A DNA stretch of 16,093 nt from Zygnema cylindricum (taxonomy: Eukaryota > Streptophyta > Zygnematophyceae > Zygnematales > Zygnemataceae). The DNA is taken from positions 1-16,093 of the forward strand of contig JBBHKE010003379.1 of NCBI GenBank assembly GCA_037447655.1, given 5' to 3'. The notes under the pieces were generated by a model. That model made no database searches. It was not told the origin of the DNA and saw nothing but the letters and a program-made list of their open reading frames with translations. Positions 8,865-16,093 of this stretch are shown here, one piece after another (the stretch's first letter is position 1; each line of letters begins with the position of its first letter). The position numbers and the translations under genes are program-made.

Positions 8865-9345
8865 TGTAAAAGGGACAATGTAGCACACAGCACGCCACAA
8901 TGCACAACGAAAATCACCAAGGATCTTCATGTAGCAACAGTAGGAGCACACAGCTTTGGCAGATAAGGTTGCGCTTTATTACTTGGAAAAGTACAAGGTT
9001 GCGCTCACTACGTAGGTCTACTTCAAGTGTTCTATTCACAAGCCTACCTAACTATTTAAACTAGCTAGCTGCTAGTCAACCTAGTACAATATAAATGTAC
9101 ACATGGACCTTCCCAGTCAACCAAGATCTATCCAAACATTCTTCCAAAACTATACCGCTCATTCTACATTCTGCGGCGTTGCTATGCTACGTTGCTATGT
9201 TGTGGCGCTACTAAGTTGCTACGCCGCTAAATTGCTATGCTGCTACGCTGCGTTGGTCTGGAATCGCAGTTGCGCTGCTCTAGAACCGCAACTACAGCAG
9301 CCTAGCCTTAGCCACTAAGTACCCGAATCCTGTAACCCTATTACA
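8865..9345 (-). repeat. Gypsy 5' LTR
   Basis: 481 bp, bounded by TGTAA and TTACA, with TATA-like TTTAAATA (9053-9060), AATAAA (8975-8980) and the degenerate repeat block (9173-9252). About 24 transitions to the left LTR leave A/T here against about 5 leaving A/T in the left, so this promoter-bearing copy appears more deaminated. A CACGTG in the left LTR (2298-2303) is CACATG here. Confidence 0.95.
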
Positions 9346-9350
9346 TAGAG
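9346..9350. repeat. Right target-site duplication of the gypsy element
   Basis: TAGAG directly follows the gypsy LTR and matches the uninterrupted copia LTR at 14757-14761. Confidence 0.9.
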
Positions 9351-9439
9351 CCATTGCTGCTTAGGCTATCCAGAGATTTACGGGAAATAGATTAGTTTAT
9401 TTACCTGTTTATTTACTAAAAAGATAGGTGTCAGAACCT

Positions 9440-9450
9440 GGATTTGATCC
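9440..9450 (-). other. tRNA B-box-like motif in copia LTR
   Basis: The - strand reads GGATCAAATCC, one mismatch from the Pol III B-box GGTTCRANTCC. A TGGTTAGG A-box-like word lies about 40 nt upstream on the same strand. The second LTR keeps the motif unchanged (14851-14861). Acceptor arms do not pair, so this is not a tRNA gene; it could be a relic or chance. Confidence 0.3.
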
Positions 9451-9795
9451 TGGTACCTACGAAATAATAGATAGCCATTAGCCGGTAGTCCTAACCATTA
9501 AGTTTTAATATAATGATACATAGTATAGGGTTTGATAATTATTTAAATATAATAAGGTAGGATAATTCATTTAATTACAACTGCTCACGGGATACATAGA
9601 TCCAGTTATGTAAAAATACGGATTAAGGTACGGACATAGAACAAGTACCGCGCATTTGTTTCGATAGCGAAACGAATACCGAGCAGGTATTTAATACAGC
9701 TACAATTAAATATGCATTTAATCAGACGGCCGGAATGAATGACGAGATCGCGAAAGAGGATTTCGGCGGTTTTTGGTCATCGCCACATCGGATGA

Positions 9796-9801
9796 CACGT
9801 G
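9796..9801 (+). promoter_or_regulatory. G-box CACGTG in copia LTR (first)
   Basis: CACGTG in an ACACGTGGC context, the plant bZIP/ABRE form. It is retained at 15207-15212 in the second LTR although the surrounding region differs by about 10%. Confidence 0.45.
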
Positions 9802-9859
9802 GCAGAAAGACATTAGATCGCGACATCTATGAGAATTAAGGGAGCAAATCCAGCTATAC

Positions 9860-9865
9860 CACGTG
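9860..9865 (+). promoter_or_regulatory. G-box CACGTG in copia LTR (second)
   Basis: CACGTG about 64 nt after the first G-box. It is retained at 15271-15276 in the second LTR with the same spacing. The pair would lie in U3, where LTR enhancers occur. Confidence 0.45.
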
Positions 9866-10248
9866 TCGACATTTAGAACATGTCGTACAGTATTCGTACA
9901 GAAAGTACACCGGCAGCCGTACTTTTGTGTTCGGAGGAGTAATATGATTGGTCCGTACATCAGTAGATAGAGTTTGTGAGAGAGATAGGACTTAGAAAAA
10001 ATTGGTAGACACGACCCTCTCTCTTAGAGAGCTTCTATACAAAAGGTCAACTTTGACACTCCATAACTTAGTTGCCAAGGGAGCAAATTCAAAGATTCAT
10101 TTTGCAATCAACTCAGGGGAGTCTTGCCTTCACAAGGGTGAAGGTTGTTAGAGTTTTTGTTTGCCAGGGTGGCAGTAAATCTTGCTGAAACACAAAGGGG
10201 TCAGGGTTATCCTAGACGCTTTTTGGAAGCTGTCCACTTTGAGGACTT

Positions 10249-11361
10249 ATGGAGGTTTCACAGTTTCAGGTTATGGGCCAACCCTCTAAGGTACCCATCT
10301 TTAATGGAACAGGCTTCATATACTGGGAAAGTATGATGATAGGACCTCTATGCGAGAAAAGGTTTTGGGGGATAGTGAGTGGACGAGTGCGGCGTCCATC
10401 AAGTCTTGGAGTCCCTCTAGGGATTGGAGGAAGCATATTCACAAGGAAAGCAGATCCATGTTCAACAAAGGAGACAAAAGAAGAAGAGGTGGTGGACAAA
10501 GCAACAGAGAATGAGAAGACCTCACGAATAGCAACTGATTCAACATTCATGTCACCTATTCTGAGGAATGAGGAGAATGATACTAATACTTGGGACTTCA
10601 ACAATATGGCGGCAAAACACTTCATCCTCCGCCATCTTACTTAAGGGCTTGCATGTCCTCATTTGCAGGTAGAAAGGGCATCTAATCTTTTAATGGCTCT
10701 CATAGAGATGTACATAAGTGGTACGATTGAGCAACAACAGTTGGCTGATCAGAAAGTTAAAGAGTATGTATACAAAGGGGGGAAGATGTTGGATTTTCGC
10801 AATGAGCTTGCTACACTTTTTGTGGAGCTAGAGAGTGCTGGAAAAGATTTTAGTGAAAAAGAAAAGGTTAACTGTTTACTGATCAAGTTACCCGATGAGT
10901 TCGAGAACAAAGTCAACCGTGTGCAGGACTTGCCGGAATCAGGGTGGATATGGAACTCAATGGTAGGGATTATTCTAGTTCGGGAGTATACCATTGAGAT
11001 CTTTAGGGGAGGAAAGAGTGGGCAAGCCTTGGAAGCTGCGACCGATTGGAGGAACAAGGATTCCAGGAAACCGGTCGAAAACTAAAGGGGGAGGGAGCAG
11101 AAAAATAAGATTGACGAGTTGCGACCAAAGGCTCCCAAAGGTTTATGTCATTTTTGTAAGAAACCGGGGAAGTATATGGCAGAGTGCACTAAGCTAACGG
11201 AGCTTCGGTTAAAGGAGGGGCAGACACGTTGAACCTCGAGAGGAAAGAAAAAGGCCCTTGTAACACAGTTACATGAGGCGGAATCCGAGGACAAGGACGA
11301 TGAGCTCCTATTGGATGAGGAGTTGGAGGCGAAAAACGAGGTCAAAATTCCATGAAGGTAG
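10249..11361 (+). pseudogene. Copia gag
   Basis: The likely start is ATG at 10249, just before the primer site, so translation would begin inside the LTR. ATG 10274 within the primer site is the alternative. Early residues PSKVPIFNGTGFIYWE match the copia gag opening (KVPxFDGxNYxxW). The middle (VKEYVYKGGKMLDFRNEL..LLIKLPDEFEN) matches the UBN2/gag-polypeptide region. The nucleocapsid motif CHFCKKPGKYMAEC (11146-11187) has Lys where the knuckle His belongs, so zinc binding is lost. Frame-1 stops are at 10642-10644, 11083-11085, 11230-11232, 11353-11355 and 11359-11361. The gag segment between about 10400 and 10590 is unusually Glu/Lys-rich and poorly matched to the family. Confidence 0.88.
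10269..10283 (+). other. Candidate half-tRNA primer site (internal initiator tRNA-Met sequence)
   Basis: GGTTATGGGCCAACC follows the CA at 10267-10268. It is complementary, with one mismatch, to the anticodon stem-loop region of initiator tRNA-Met (whose gene reads GGTGGGCCCATAACC). Drosophila copia and yeast Ty5 prime from the cleaved 5' half of this tRNA with sites of this form. No ordinary TGG-type primer site is seen elsewhere after the LTR. The same sequence is at 15680-15694. Confidence 0.6.
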
Positions 11362-11670
11362 AAATGTGCTTACGGTGGATTGAAAGGTAAAGGTTGCAGG
11401 ATTGTAGATTCAGGTGCCTCCATGCACATGTTTAATGATAATCACCTGTTCACTAAGATAAGAAAAATTCCCACCGTAGAGATAGAGTACGCAGATGGGA
11501 GGATAGTCACTACTACTCTTGTAGGATCGGTAGATCTGAAAGTGTTAGCAGAAGGAAAAACATCTATAGTAACATTCTCCGATGTATTGTTTATTCCGGA
11601 GCTGAACAAAAACCTCATCTCTACATCTGTATTAGATGATAAGGGTTTTTTTACTACCACTACCGAATGA
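11362..11670 (+). pseudogene. Copia aspartic protease
   Basis: The active-site motif IVDSGASMHM is intact (catalytic Asp near 11407). It is followed by the GRI/VGSVDL strand and the closing LFIPELNKNLISTS, matching the retropepsin domain of copia (DSGAxxHM..VLYVPxLxxNLLSVS). The reading frame is that of gag. It ends at TGA 11668-11670, after which homology continues in another frame. This is the one copia enzyme here whose key residue survives. Confidence 0.9.
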
Positions 11671-11679
11671 GTTTTTACT

Positions 11680-12990
11680 GCTAGTTTTTGAGGAAGTGGT
11701 CTATTTCATTGCTGAGAAAGGTAGCCAAAAGATGTTTAGGCTGATTTTAAATAATGAAATAAAGAAACTTTATAATGTTGTTGTTCATGATATTATGATG
11801 TGGCATAAGAGGCTTGGGCATGTGAATCTAGATAAGTTAAGAGAGATGAAAAAGATGGGAGTGGTGGAAAGGATTCAGTTCAGTGAGAGTGATAATATAA
11901 GTGATTGTAGTGGATGTGCTCAAGGTAAAGCACACAGATTACCCTTTCCCAAAACAACCACTTATAAGGGAGAAAAAATTTTAGATTTAGTACACACAAA
12001 TATTTGGGAACCGGCTAAAGTGCCCTCACCGAGGGGGAAGAGATTTATGATAACTATCACTGATGATTGGTCTCGGTATTCCAGGGTGTATTTAAAAAAA
12101 AAACAAGTCAGAGGCTCACGATTGTTTTAGACAATTTAAAGCATGGAGCGAAAACCGCCATGAAACTCCAATCAAGAGAGTAAGGAGTGACAATGGTGAA
12201 GAGTATACTTCTAACCAGTTTGAGGATTTTTTGAGGGAAGATGGTGTCCAACACCAAAAGACAGTTCCAGAAAAACCCAGAAAAGAATGGGGTAGCCAAA
12301 AGATTAAATAGGACACTAAGTGATAGTGCTACAAGTATGTTGTCGGACAACAAGATAGGAAAAAGGTTTTGGGCCGAAGAAATTAACTGTGCTAATTACC
12401 TCAAAAATAGAGTTCTTACCTCAGCTATAAAAGATCAAACACCTTATGAGAGATGGACAGGTCTGAAACCAGATATATCTCACTTAAAGGTTTTCGGCAG
12501 TCAAGTATTCGGTCTAGATACAGATCGGTATAATTGGAAGCAAGATCCTAAACGAAAACCAGGATACTTATTAGGATATGATGAGGATGTTAAAGGATAT
12601 AGAGTTTATGATCTAAAAAAGGAAGATAAAATCTTAGTAAAAGCATCTAGTAGATATGATGAACGAAAGTCCGTGGATCCCTTCAAGTATACAAAGTCAG
12701 TAAAAATCAGATTTGAGTCAGAAAATTTTGATGACTTTGAACTTCCTAACTATCCAGGTTTTAGAGAAGATGACATTCTTGCAGGTATAAATCAGACCAA
12801 AAAAAACTCGGCTGCGGAAACTCTAATGACAACTCTACCCGAAACAGAAGACGTGGTGGAAACTGATTCGGAATCAAGGGACAAGGGAGAAGCCGAGATT
12901 GTTCGAAAGAACCAACGAGAACCATCTATTCCGACCACAGATTTTGAAGGGGGAAGGAGAAGTAGCAAAAGATTGCAGGAAAAACAAGTT
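11680..12990 (+). pseudogene. Copia integrase, catalytically altered
   Basis: The gag-pre-integrase zinc region is intact (WHKRLGH, then CSGC near 11905-11918). The core follows in three frames: frame 2 to the A10 run at 12094-12103, frame 0 to about 12290 (one extra base before NGVA), then frame 1. The first catalytic Asp (HTDI) is Asn (HTNI, 11999-12001). The second is present (RSDNGEEY, Asp 12189-12191). The Glu of NGVAERxNRT is Lys (NGVAKRLNRT, 12298-12300), at exactly DX35E spacing. Both losses fit G-to-A. Downstream FWAEEINCANYLKNR, TPYERWTG and HLKVFGSQVF are the usual copia C-terminal features, followed by an acidic linker to RT. Confidence 0.93.
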
Positions 12991-13770
12991 AATAACAAGG
13001 TAACAAAACTATCTCATCAAGATGAACCTCAAACTTATAGAGAGGCGATGACTTGCCCATAAACAAACCGGTGGAAGACAGCCATCAATGAGGAGATGGC
13101 CTCAATTATGGCAGACGATACTTGGGAGCTGGTGGATTGTCCACCTAACCAAAAACCAATCGCTTGTAAATGGGTTTTCAAATTAAAACTGAACCCGGAT
13201 AACACAATTGAGCGTTAGAAGGACCGATAAATGGCAAACGGATTTACACAAAAGGAGGGAATTGACTACGAGGAAACCTTTGCCCCGGTCGTCAGAGTTC
13301 TCTCCGTCCTCATACTTCTCAATTTGGCAGCAGGGAAAACATGGAGGTGCACCAGATGGACATCAAGACAACCTTTTTGGATGGAGAATTGGAAGAGGAG
13401 ATCTTCAGGCGACAACCTGAAGGATTTGTGGAGGAAGGAGAGGAGAGTAAGGTATGCCGGCTGATTAAATCTCTTTATGGAATGATACAGGCACCTCGAC
13501 ATTGGAATAAGAAGCTTGATGAGATTCTTACTAGTCTGTGTTATATCTAGATCAGCTCAGATCACTCTACCTATGTTTTTGAAGATGAAGAGGGAGTTAT
13601 ATTTATTGCAATTTATATTTATGATTTGCTTGTTTTAAGTAAATCAATGAAAAAAATTAATAAACTAAAAACCGATCTTAAGGGGGGATTTGAAATAAAG
13701 GATATGGGGGAAGCAAAATATATTTTGGGAATTCAAGAAGAAAAGAGATCGAAAAAAAAAGATTATTAGA
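12991..13770 (+). pseudogene. Copia reverse transcriptase, YxDD destroyed
   Basis: Motifs in order: WKTAINEEM, TWELVD..KPIACKWVFKLK, GIDYEETFAPVVR, HQMDIKTTFLDGELEEEI, QPEGFVEEG and CRLIKSLYGMIQAPRHWNKK. The catalytic box, normally YVDD, reads YIYD (13614-13625), so the first Asp is Tyr. Stops are TAA at 13060-13062 (CAA-to-TAA likely), TAG at 13216-13218, TAA at 13228-13230 and TAG near 13548-13550. A one-base indel near 13333-13345 shifts frame 1 to frame 0. It ends with DMGEAKYILGIQ, the usual copia lead-in to the connection. Confidence 0.93.
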
Positions 13771-14604
13771 TTGACTCAAAAAAAAGCAATAGGAACATGC
13801 TTGAAAAATTTCAGATAGATAAAGCTAATAATTGTACAACTCCAATGGAGTTAAAGAAGGGAAGTGAGGGGAGTGAGGAAAGAGTCATAGTCTTAGACGA
13901 GGAATTATCTCTTGAAGAACACAAATCATGCAGACTATTTCTTACAATCAAGTAGTGGGAAGTCTAATCTATTTTATGAATCGTACCCGACCGGATTTAG
14001 CTGCAGCTGTAGGAGTGTTGAATAGAAGTATAAATGCTCCCACTAAGAGGGATTGGGAGGCAGCTAAAAGAGTTCTTAGATATTTCATACGAACTAGGGA
14101 TCTATGGTTGCATTTGGGTGGGGAGAATACTGACATCGCTACTTGGAGTGATGCCAGTTATGGTGATGCTCCGATGAGGAGATGTACTTCTGGATATGTA
14201 TTATATATGGGTGATGGGGCTTGCTGTTGGAGTAGCAAACAGCAAAAGGTTATTGCTCAGTCCACCATGGAGGCTGAGTATATGGCATCTTGCTCTGCTG
14301 TAAAAGAATTTATGTGGGTCAAGTCTTTGCTTGGTGAGATCAGTCACTTTAAGAGTGGTGTGCAATTTTTTTTTTGTGATAATCAAGCAGCTATCGCTTT
14401 TTCTGCCATTTCAAAACATTATTTTAAAGCCAAACACATGGACATTATACTCAGCTTTGTTAGAGAGAAAGTAGAAAACAAAATAATCAGTTGAGAGTAC
14501 CGACCAGATAGCGAGATGGTAGCAGATATGATGACCAAACCTGTGCCTTCCCCTAAGCTAATTTTCTGCCGGAAGAAGTGTGGTTTAAAATTAAAGATTG
14601 AGTA
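13771..14604 (+). pseudogene. Copia connection and RNase H
   Basis: A shift near 13925 leads into the frame beginning around 13928, open to 14494. YNQVVGSLIYFMNRTRPDLAAAVG is the standard junction motif (shown here as YNQVVGSLIY then RTRPDLA). RNase H motifs are TWSDASYGD, STMEAEYMA and FCDNQAAI, with H/K-H-M-D-I near the end, so the acidic residues are present. After TGA at 14492-14494 the C terminus continues in frame (MVADMMTKP) and ends at TAG near 14602-14604. It is the longest open and best preserved part of this element. Confidence 0.92.
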
Positions 14605-14605
14605 G

Positions 14606-14618
14606 AAAATAAAGGGAG
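14606..14618 (+). other. Copia polypurine tract
   Basis: The purine run AAAATAAAGGGAG lies directly before the LTR TG at 14619, as expected for the plus-strand primer. It confirms the LTR start. Confidence 0.88.
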
Positions 14619-15679
14619 TGTAGAAATTAATGGTTCTTTTTTGAAGTATTTTCTAGGTCTAAATTAAAATACAGAAAGAAGCCGAGGCAGTCTATCTCTA
14701 ACATCTCTCTCCAACTCCCACATTTGTCGCTGTCACTAGGAAGTTGGAGTGGAAGCTAGAGCCATGGCTGCCTAGGCTATCCAGAGATTTACGGGAAATA
14801 GATTAGTTTATTTACCGGTTTCTTTACTAAAAGGATAGGTGTCACAACCTGGATTTGATCCTGGTTCCTACGAAATAATAGAGAGCCGTTAGCCGGTAGT
14901 CTTGACCGTTAAGTCTAAATCTAATGATACATAGCATAAGGTTTGATAATTATTTAAATATAATTAGGTAAGATAATTCATTTAATTACAACTGCTTACG
15001 GGATACATAGATCCAGTTATGTAAAAGTACAGATTAATGAACAAACAAGGAACAAGTACCGCGCATTTGTTTCGATAGCGAGACAAATACCGCGCAGGTA
15101 TTTATTACGGCTTCGATTAAATATGCATTTTATCGGACGGTCGGAATTAACGTCGAGATCGCGGAAGAGGTTTTCGGCGGTTTGTGGTCATCGCCACATC
15201 GGATAACACGTGGAAGAAAGACATAGGATCGCGGCATCCTAGGGAATTAAGGGAGCGAATCCGAAAATACCACGTGTCGACATTTAGGACATGTCGTACA
15301 GTATTCGTACAAAAAGTACACCAGCAGCTGTACTTTTGTGTACGGAGGAGTAATATGATTGGTCCGTACATCAGTAGATAGAGTTTGTGAGAGAGATAGG
15401 ACTTAGAAAAAATTGGTAGACACGACCCTCTCTCTTAGAGAGCTTCTATACAAAAGGTCAACTTTGACACTCCATAACTTAGTGCTCAAGGGAGCAAATT
15501 CAAAGATTCATTTTGCAATCAACTCAGGGGAGTCTTGCCTTCACAAGGGTGAAGGTTGTTAGAGTTTTTGTTTGCCAGGGTGGCAGTAAATCTTGCTGAA
15601 ACACAAAGGGGTCAGGGTTATCCTAGACGCTTTTTGGAAGCTGTCCACTTTGAGGACTTATGGAGGTTTCACAGTTTCA
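14619..15679 (+). repeat. Second copia LTR, hybrid by sequence
   Basis: About 1,061 bp without the gypsy insertion. From 14619 to 15342 it differs from the first LTR at about 72 of 723 positions by eye. From 15343 on it is almost identical to the first LTR, and the identity continues through the internal region to the end of the window. G-boxes at 15207-15212 and 15271-15276 are kept. It ends at TTTCA, followed by the primer-site copy. It serves as the 3' LTR of the left unit and the 5' LTR of the next. Confidence 0.85.
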
Positions 15680-16093
15680 GGTTATGGGCCAACCCTCTAA
15701 GGTACCCATCTTTAATGGAACAGGCTTCATATACTGGGAAAGTATGATGATAGGACCTCTATGCTAGAAAAGGTTTTGGGGGATAGTGAGTGACGAGTGC
15801 GGCGTCCATCAAGTCTTGGAGTCCCTCTAGGGATTGGAGGAAGCATATTCACAAGGAAAGCAGATCCATGTTCAACAAAGGAGACAAAAGAAGAAGAGGT
15901 GGTGGACAAAGCAACAGAGAATGAGAAGACCTCACGAATAGCAACTGATTCAACATTCATGTCACCTATTCTGAGGAATGAGGAGAATGATACTAATACT
16001 TGGGACTTCAACAATATGGCGGCAAAACACTTCATCCTCCGCCATCTTACTTAAGGGCTTGCATGTCCTCATTTGCAGGTAGAAAGGGCATCT
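15660..16093 (+). pseudogene. Second copy of copia gag, 5' part, cut by window edge
   Basis: This is a near-identical duplicate of 10249-10683. It shares the TAA stop seen at 10642-10644 (here 16052-16054), so duplication came after that lesion or the lesion was copied. It adds its own TAG (15765-15767, where the first copy has GAG) and a one-base deletion near 15791-15793. It begins with the same ATG inside the LTR. The rest of this unit should lie to the right of the window. Confidence 0.9.
15680..15694 (+). other. Second copy of the half-tRNA-type primer site
   Basis: GGTTATGGGCCAACC follows TTTCA exactly as at 10269-10283. Because this segment is a recent duplicate, its conservation is not independent support. 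Confidence 0.55.

Larger units (their letters stand above)
2061..9345 (-). mobile_element. Ty3/gypsy chromovirus with extra 3' reading frame, decayed
   Basis: This is a complete but inactive element of 7,285 bp. On the - strand it reads 5' LTR (8865-9345), PBS, gag, PR, RT, RH, IN, chromodomain, spacer, accessory frame, PPT and 3' LTR (2061-2543). RT before IN is diagnostic of Ty3/gypsy, and the chromodomain places it among the chromoviruses. LTR ends are TG..CA (TGTAA/TTACA). The 5-bp duplication and the empty site in the copia LTR at 14757-14761 fix its boundaries precisely. LTRs differ at about 40 positions by eye (about 8%). Coding regions carry at least nine in-frame stops, several one-base frameshifts and replaced catalytic residues in PR and IN. 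The frame of about 425 codons between pol and the 3' LTR is not part of the standard gypsy set. Confidence 0.95.
9351..10268 (+). repeat. Copia 5' LTR, second segment
   Basis: It resumes the LTR interrupted at 2060 and aligns without gaps to 14762-15679. By eye it differs at about 63 of the first 581 positions and then only at a tiny cluster (10072-10076) up to 10268. The end is placed at TTTCA (10268) because a half-tRNA-type primer site follows immediately. An earlier end at TATACA (10041) is the alternative. With 1919-2060 the LTR totals about 1,060 bp. Confidence 0.8.
1919..15679 (+). mobile_element. Ty1/copia LTR retrotransposon, decayed, interrupted by a nested gypsy element
   Basis: The element reads 5' LTR (1919-2060 plus 9351 to about 10268), gag, PR, IN, RT, RH, polypurine tract, then a second LTR (14619 to about 15679). 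The IN-before-RT order is diagnostic of Ty1/copia (Pseudoviridae). The first LTR is split by the gypsy insertion at 2061-9345, and its two halves join exactly when compared with the uninterrupted LTR at 14619. Gag-pol carries many stops and frameshifts and has lost catalytic residues in IN and RT, so the copy cannot be autonomous. The sequence continues past 15679 into another gag copy, so this unit shares its right LTR with a second unit. The LTR end at 10268/15679 is inferred from a half-tRNA primer site. Confidence 0.92.

Noticed and set aside
9400-9510. Functional tRNA gene in the copia LTR
   Set aside because: Acceptor arms do not pair and no anticodon stem is clear.
10032-10041. Copia LTR end at TTCTATACA
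   Set aside because: It resembles the inverse of TGTAGAA, but no primer site follows. The half-tRNA match after 10268 is stronger. Not fully excluded.
10642-10671. Intron in copia gag ending at TTTGCAG
   Set aside because: Only the 3' splice-like word is present. Homology reads through in frame, so a single stop is simpler.
1-16093. CRISPR array, integron, prophage, operon or ribosomal RNA
   Set aside because: No spaced direct repeats, no bacterial gene organisation and no rRNA motifs; all repeats are explained by LTRs.

Overview
The window is eukaryotic nuclear DNA made almost entirely of decayed LTR retrotransposons. A land plant is the likeliest host. Both elements belong to families common in plants, one carries a standard initiator tRNA-Met primer site, and the other has CACGTG G-boxes in its LTR, one of them ACACGTGGC-like. 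Algae, fungi or oomycetes cannot be excluded. I see no intact host gene, RNA gene or prokaryotic feature.

Layout. Positions 1-1918 are AT-rich flank with no recognisable gene. A Ty1/copia element on the + strand begins at 1919. After 142 bp its 5' LTR is interrupted by a 7,285-bp Ty3/gypsy element on the - strand (2061-9345), flanked by a 5-bp target duplication (TAAAG/TAGAG). The copia LTR resumes at 9351, followed by gag, protease, integrase, reverse transcriptase and RNase H (10249-14604), a polypurine tract, and a second LTR (14619 to about 15679). The sequence then runs straight into a second copy of copia gag up to the window edge, giving LTR-internal-LTR-internal.

The gypsy element is a chromovirus. 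Reading leftward on the - strand it has a 5' LTR, PBS, gag with a zinc knuckle, PR, RT, RNase H, integrase and a C-terminal chromodomain. Then comes about 0.5 kb of GCAGCG-rich spacer with TATA-like boxes, followed by an extra reading frame of about 425 codons (3866-2589) before the 3' LTR. That extra frame has a basic NLS-like start, an acidic middle and a C-terminal coiled coil. I do not recognise it, and it is the best candidate here for something undescribed.

Both elements are dead. Stops and one-base frameshifts are spread through them, and several catalytic residues are replaced: gypsy PR Asp, gypsy IN Asp and Glu, copia IN Asp and Glu, copia RT YxDD. Many stops fit C-to-T change. By-eye alignment gives about 8% divergence between the gypsy LTRs and about 10% between the copia LTRs over their first ~723 bp, in line with the nesting order. 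The middle copia LTR switches abruptly from ~10% to <1% divergence near 9931/15342. That marks it as a hybrid LTR made by unequal recombination. The copia element also appears to use a half-tRNA-type primer site, with its gag start inside the LTR as in yeast Ty1.
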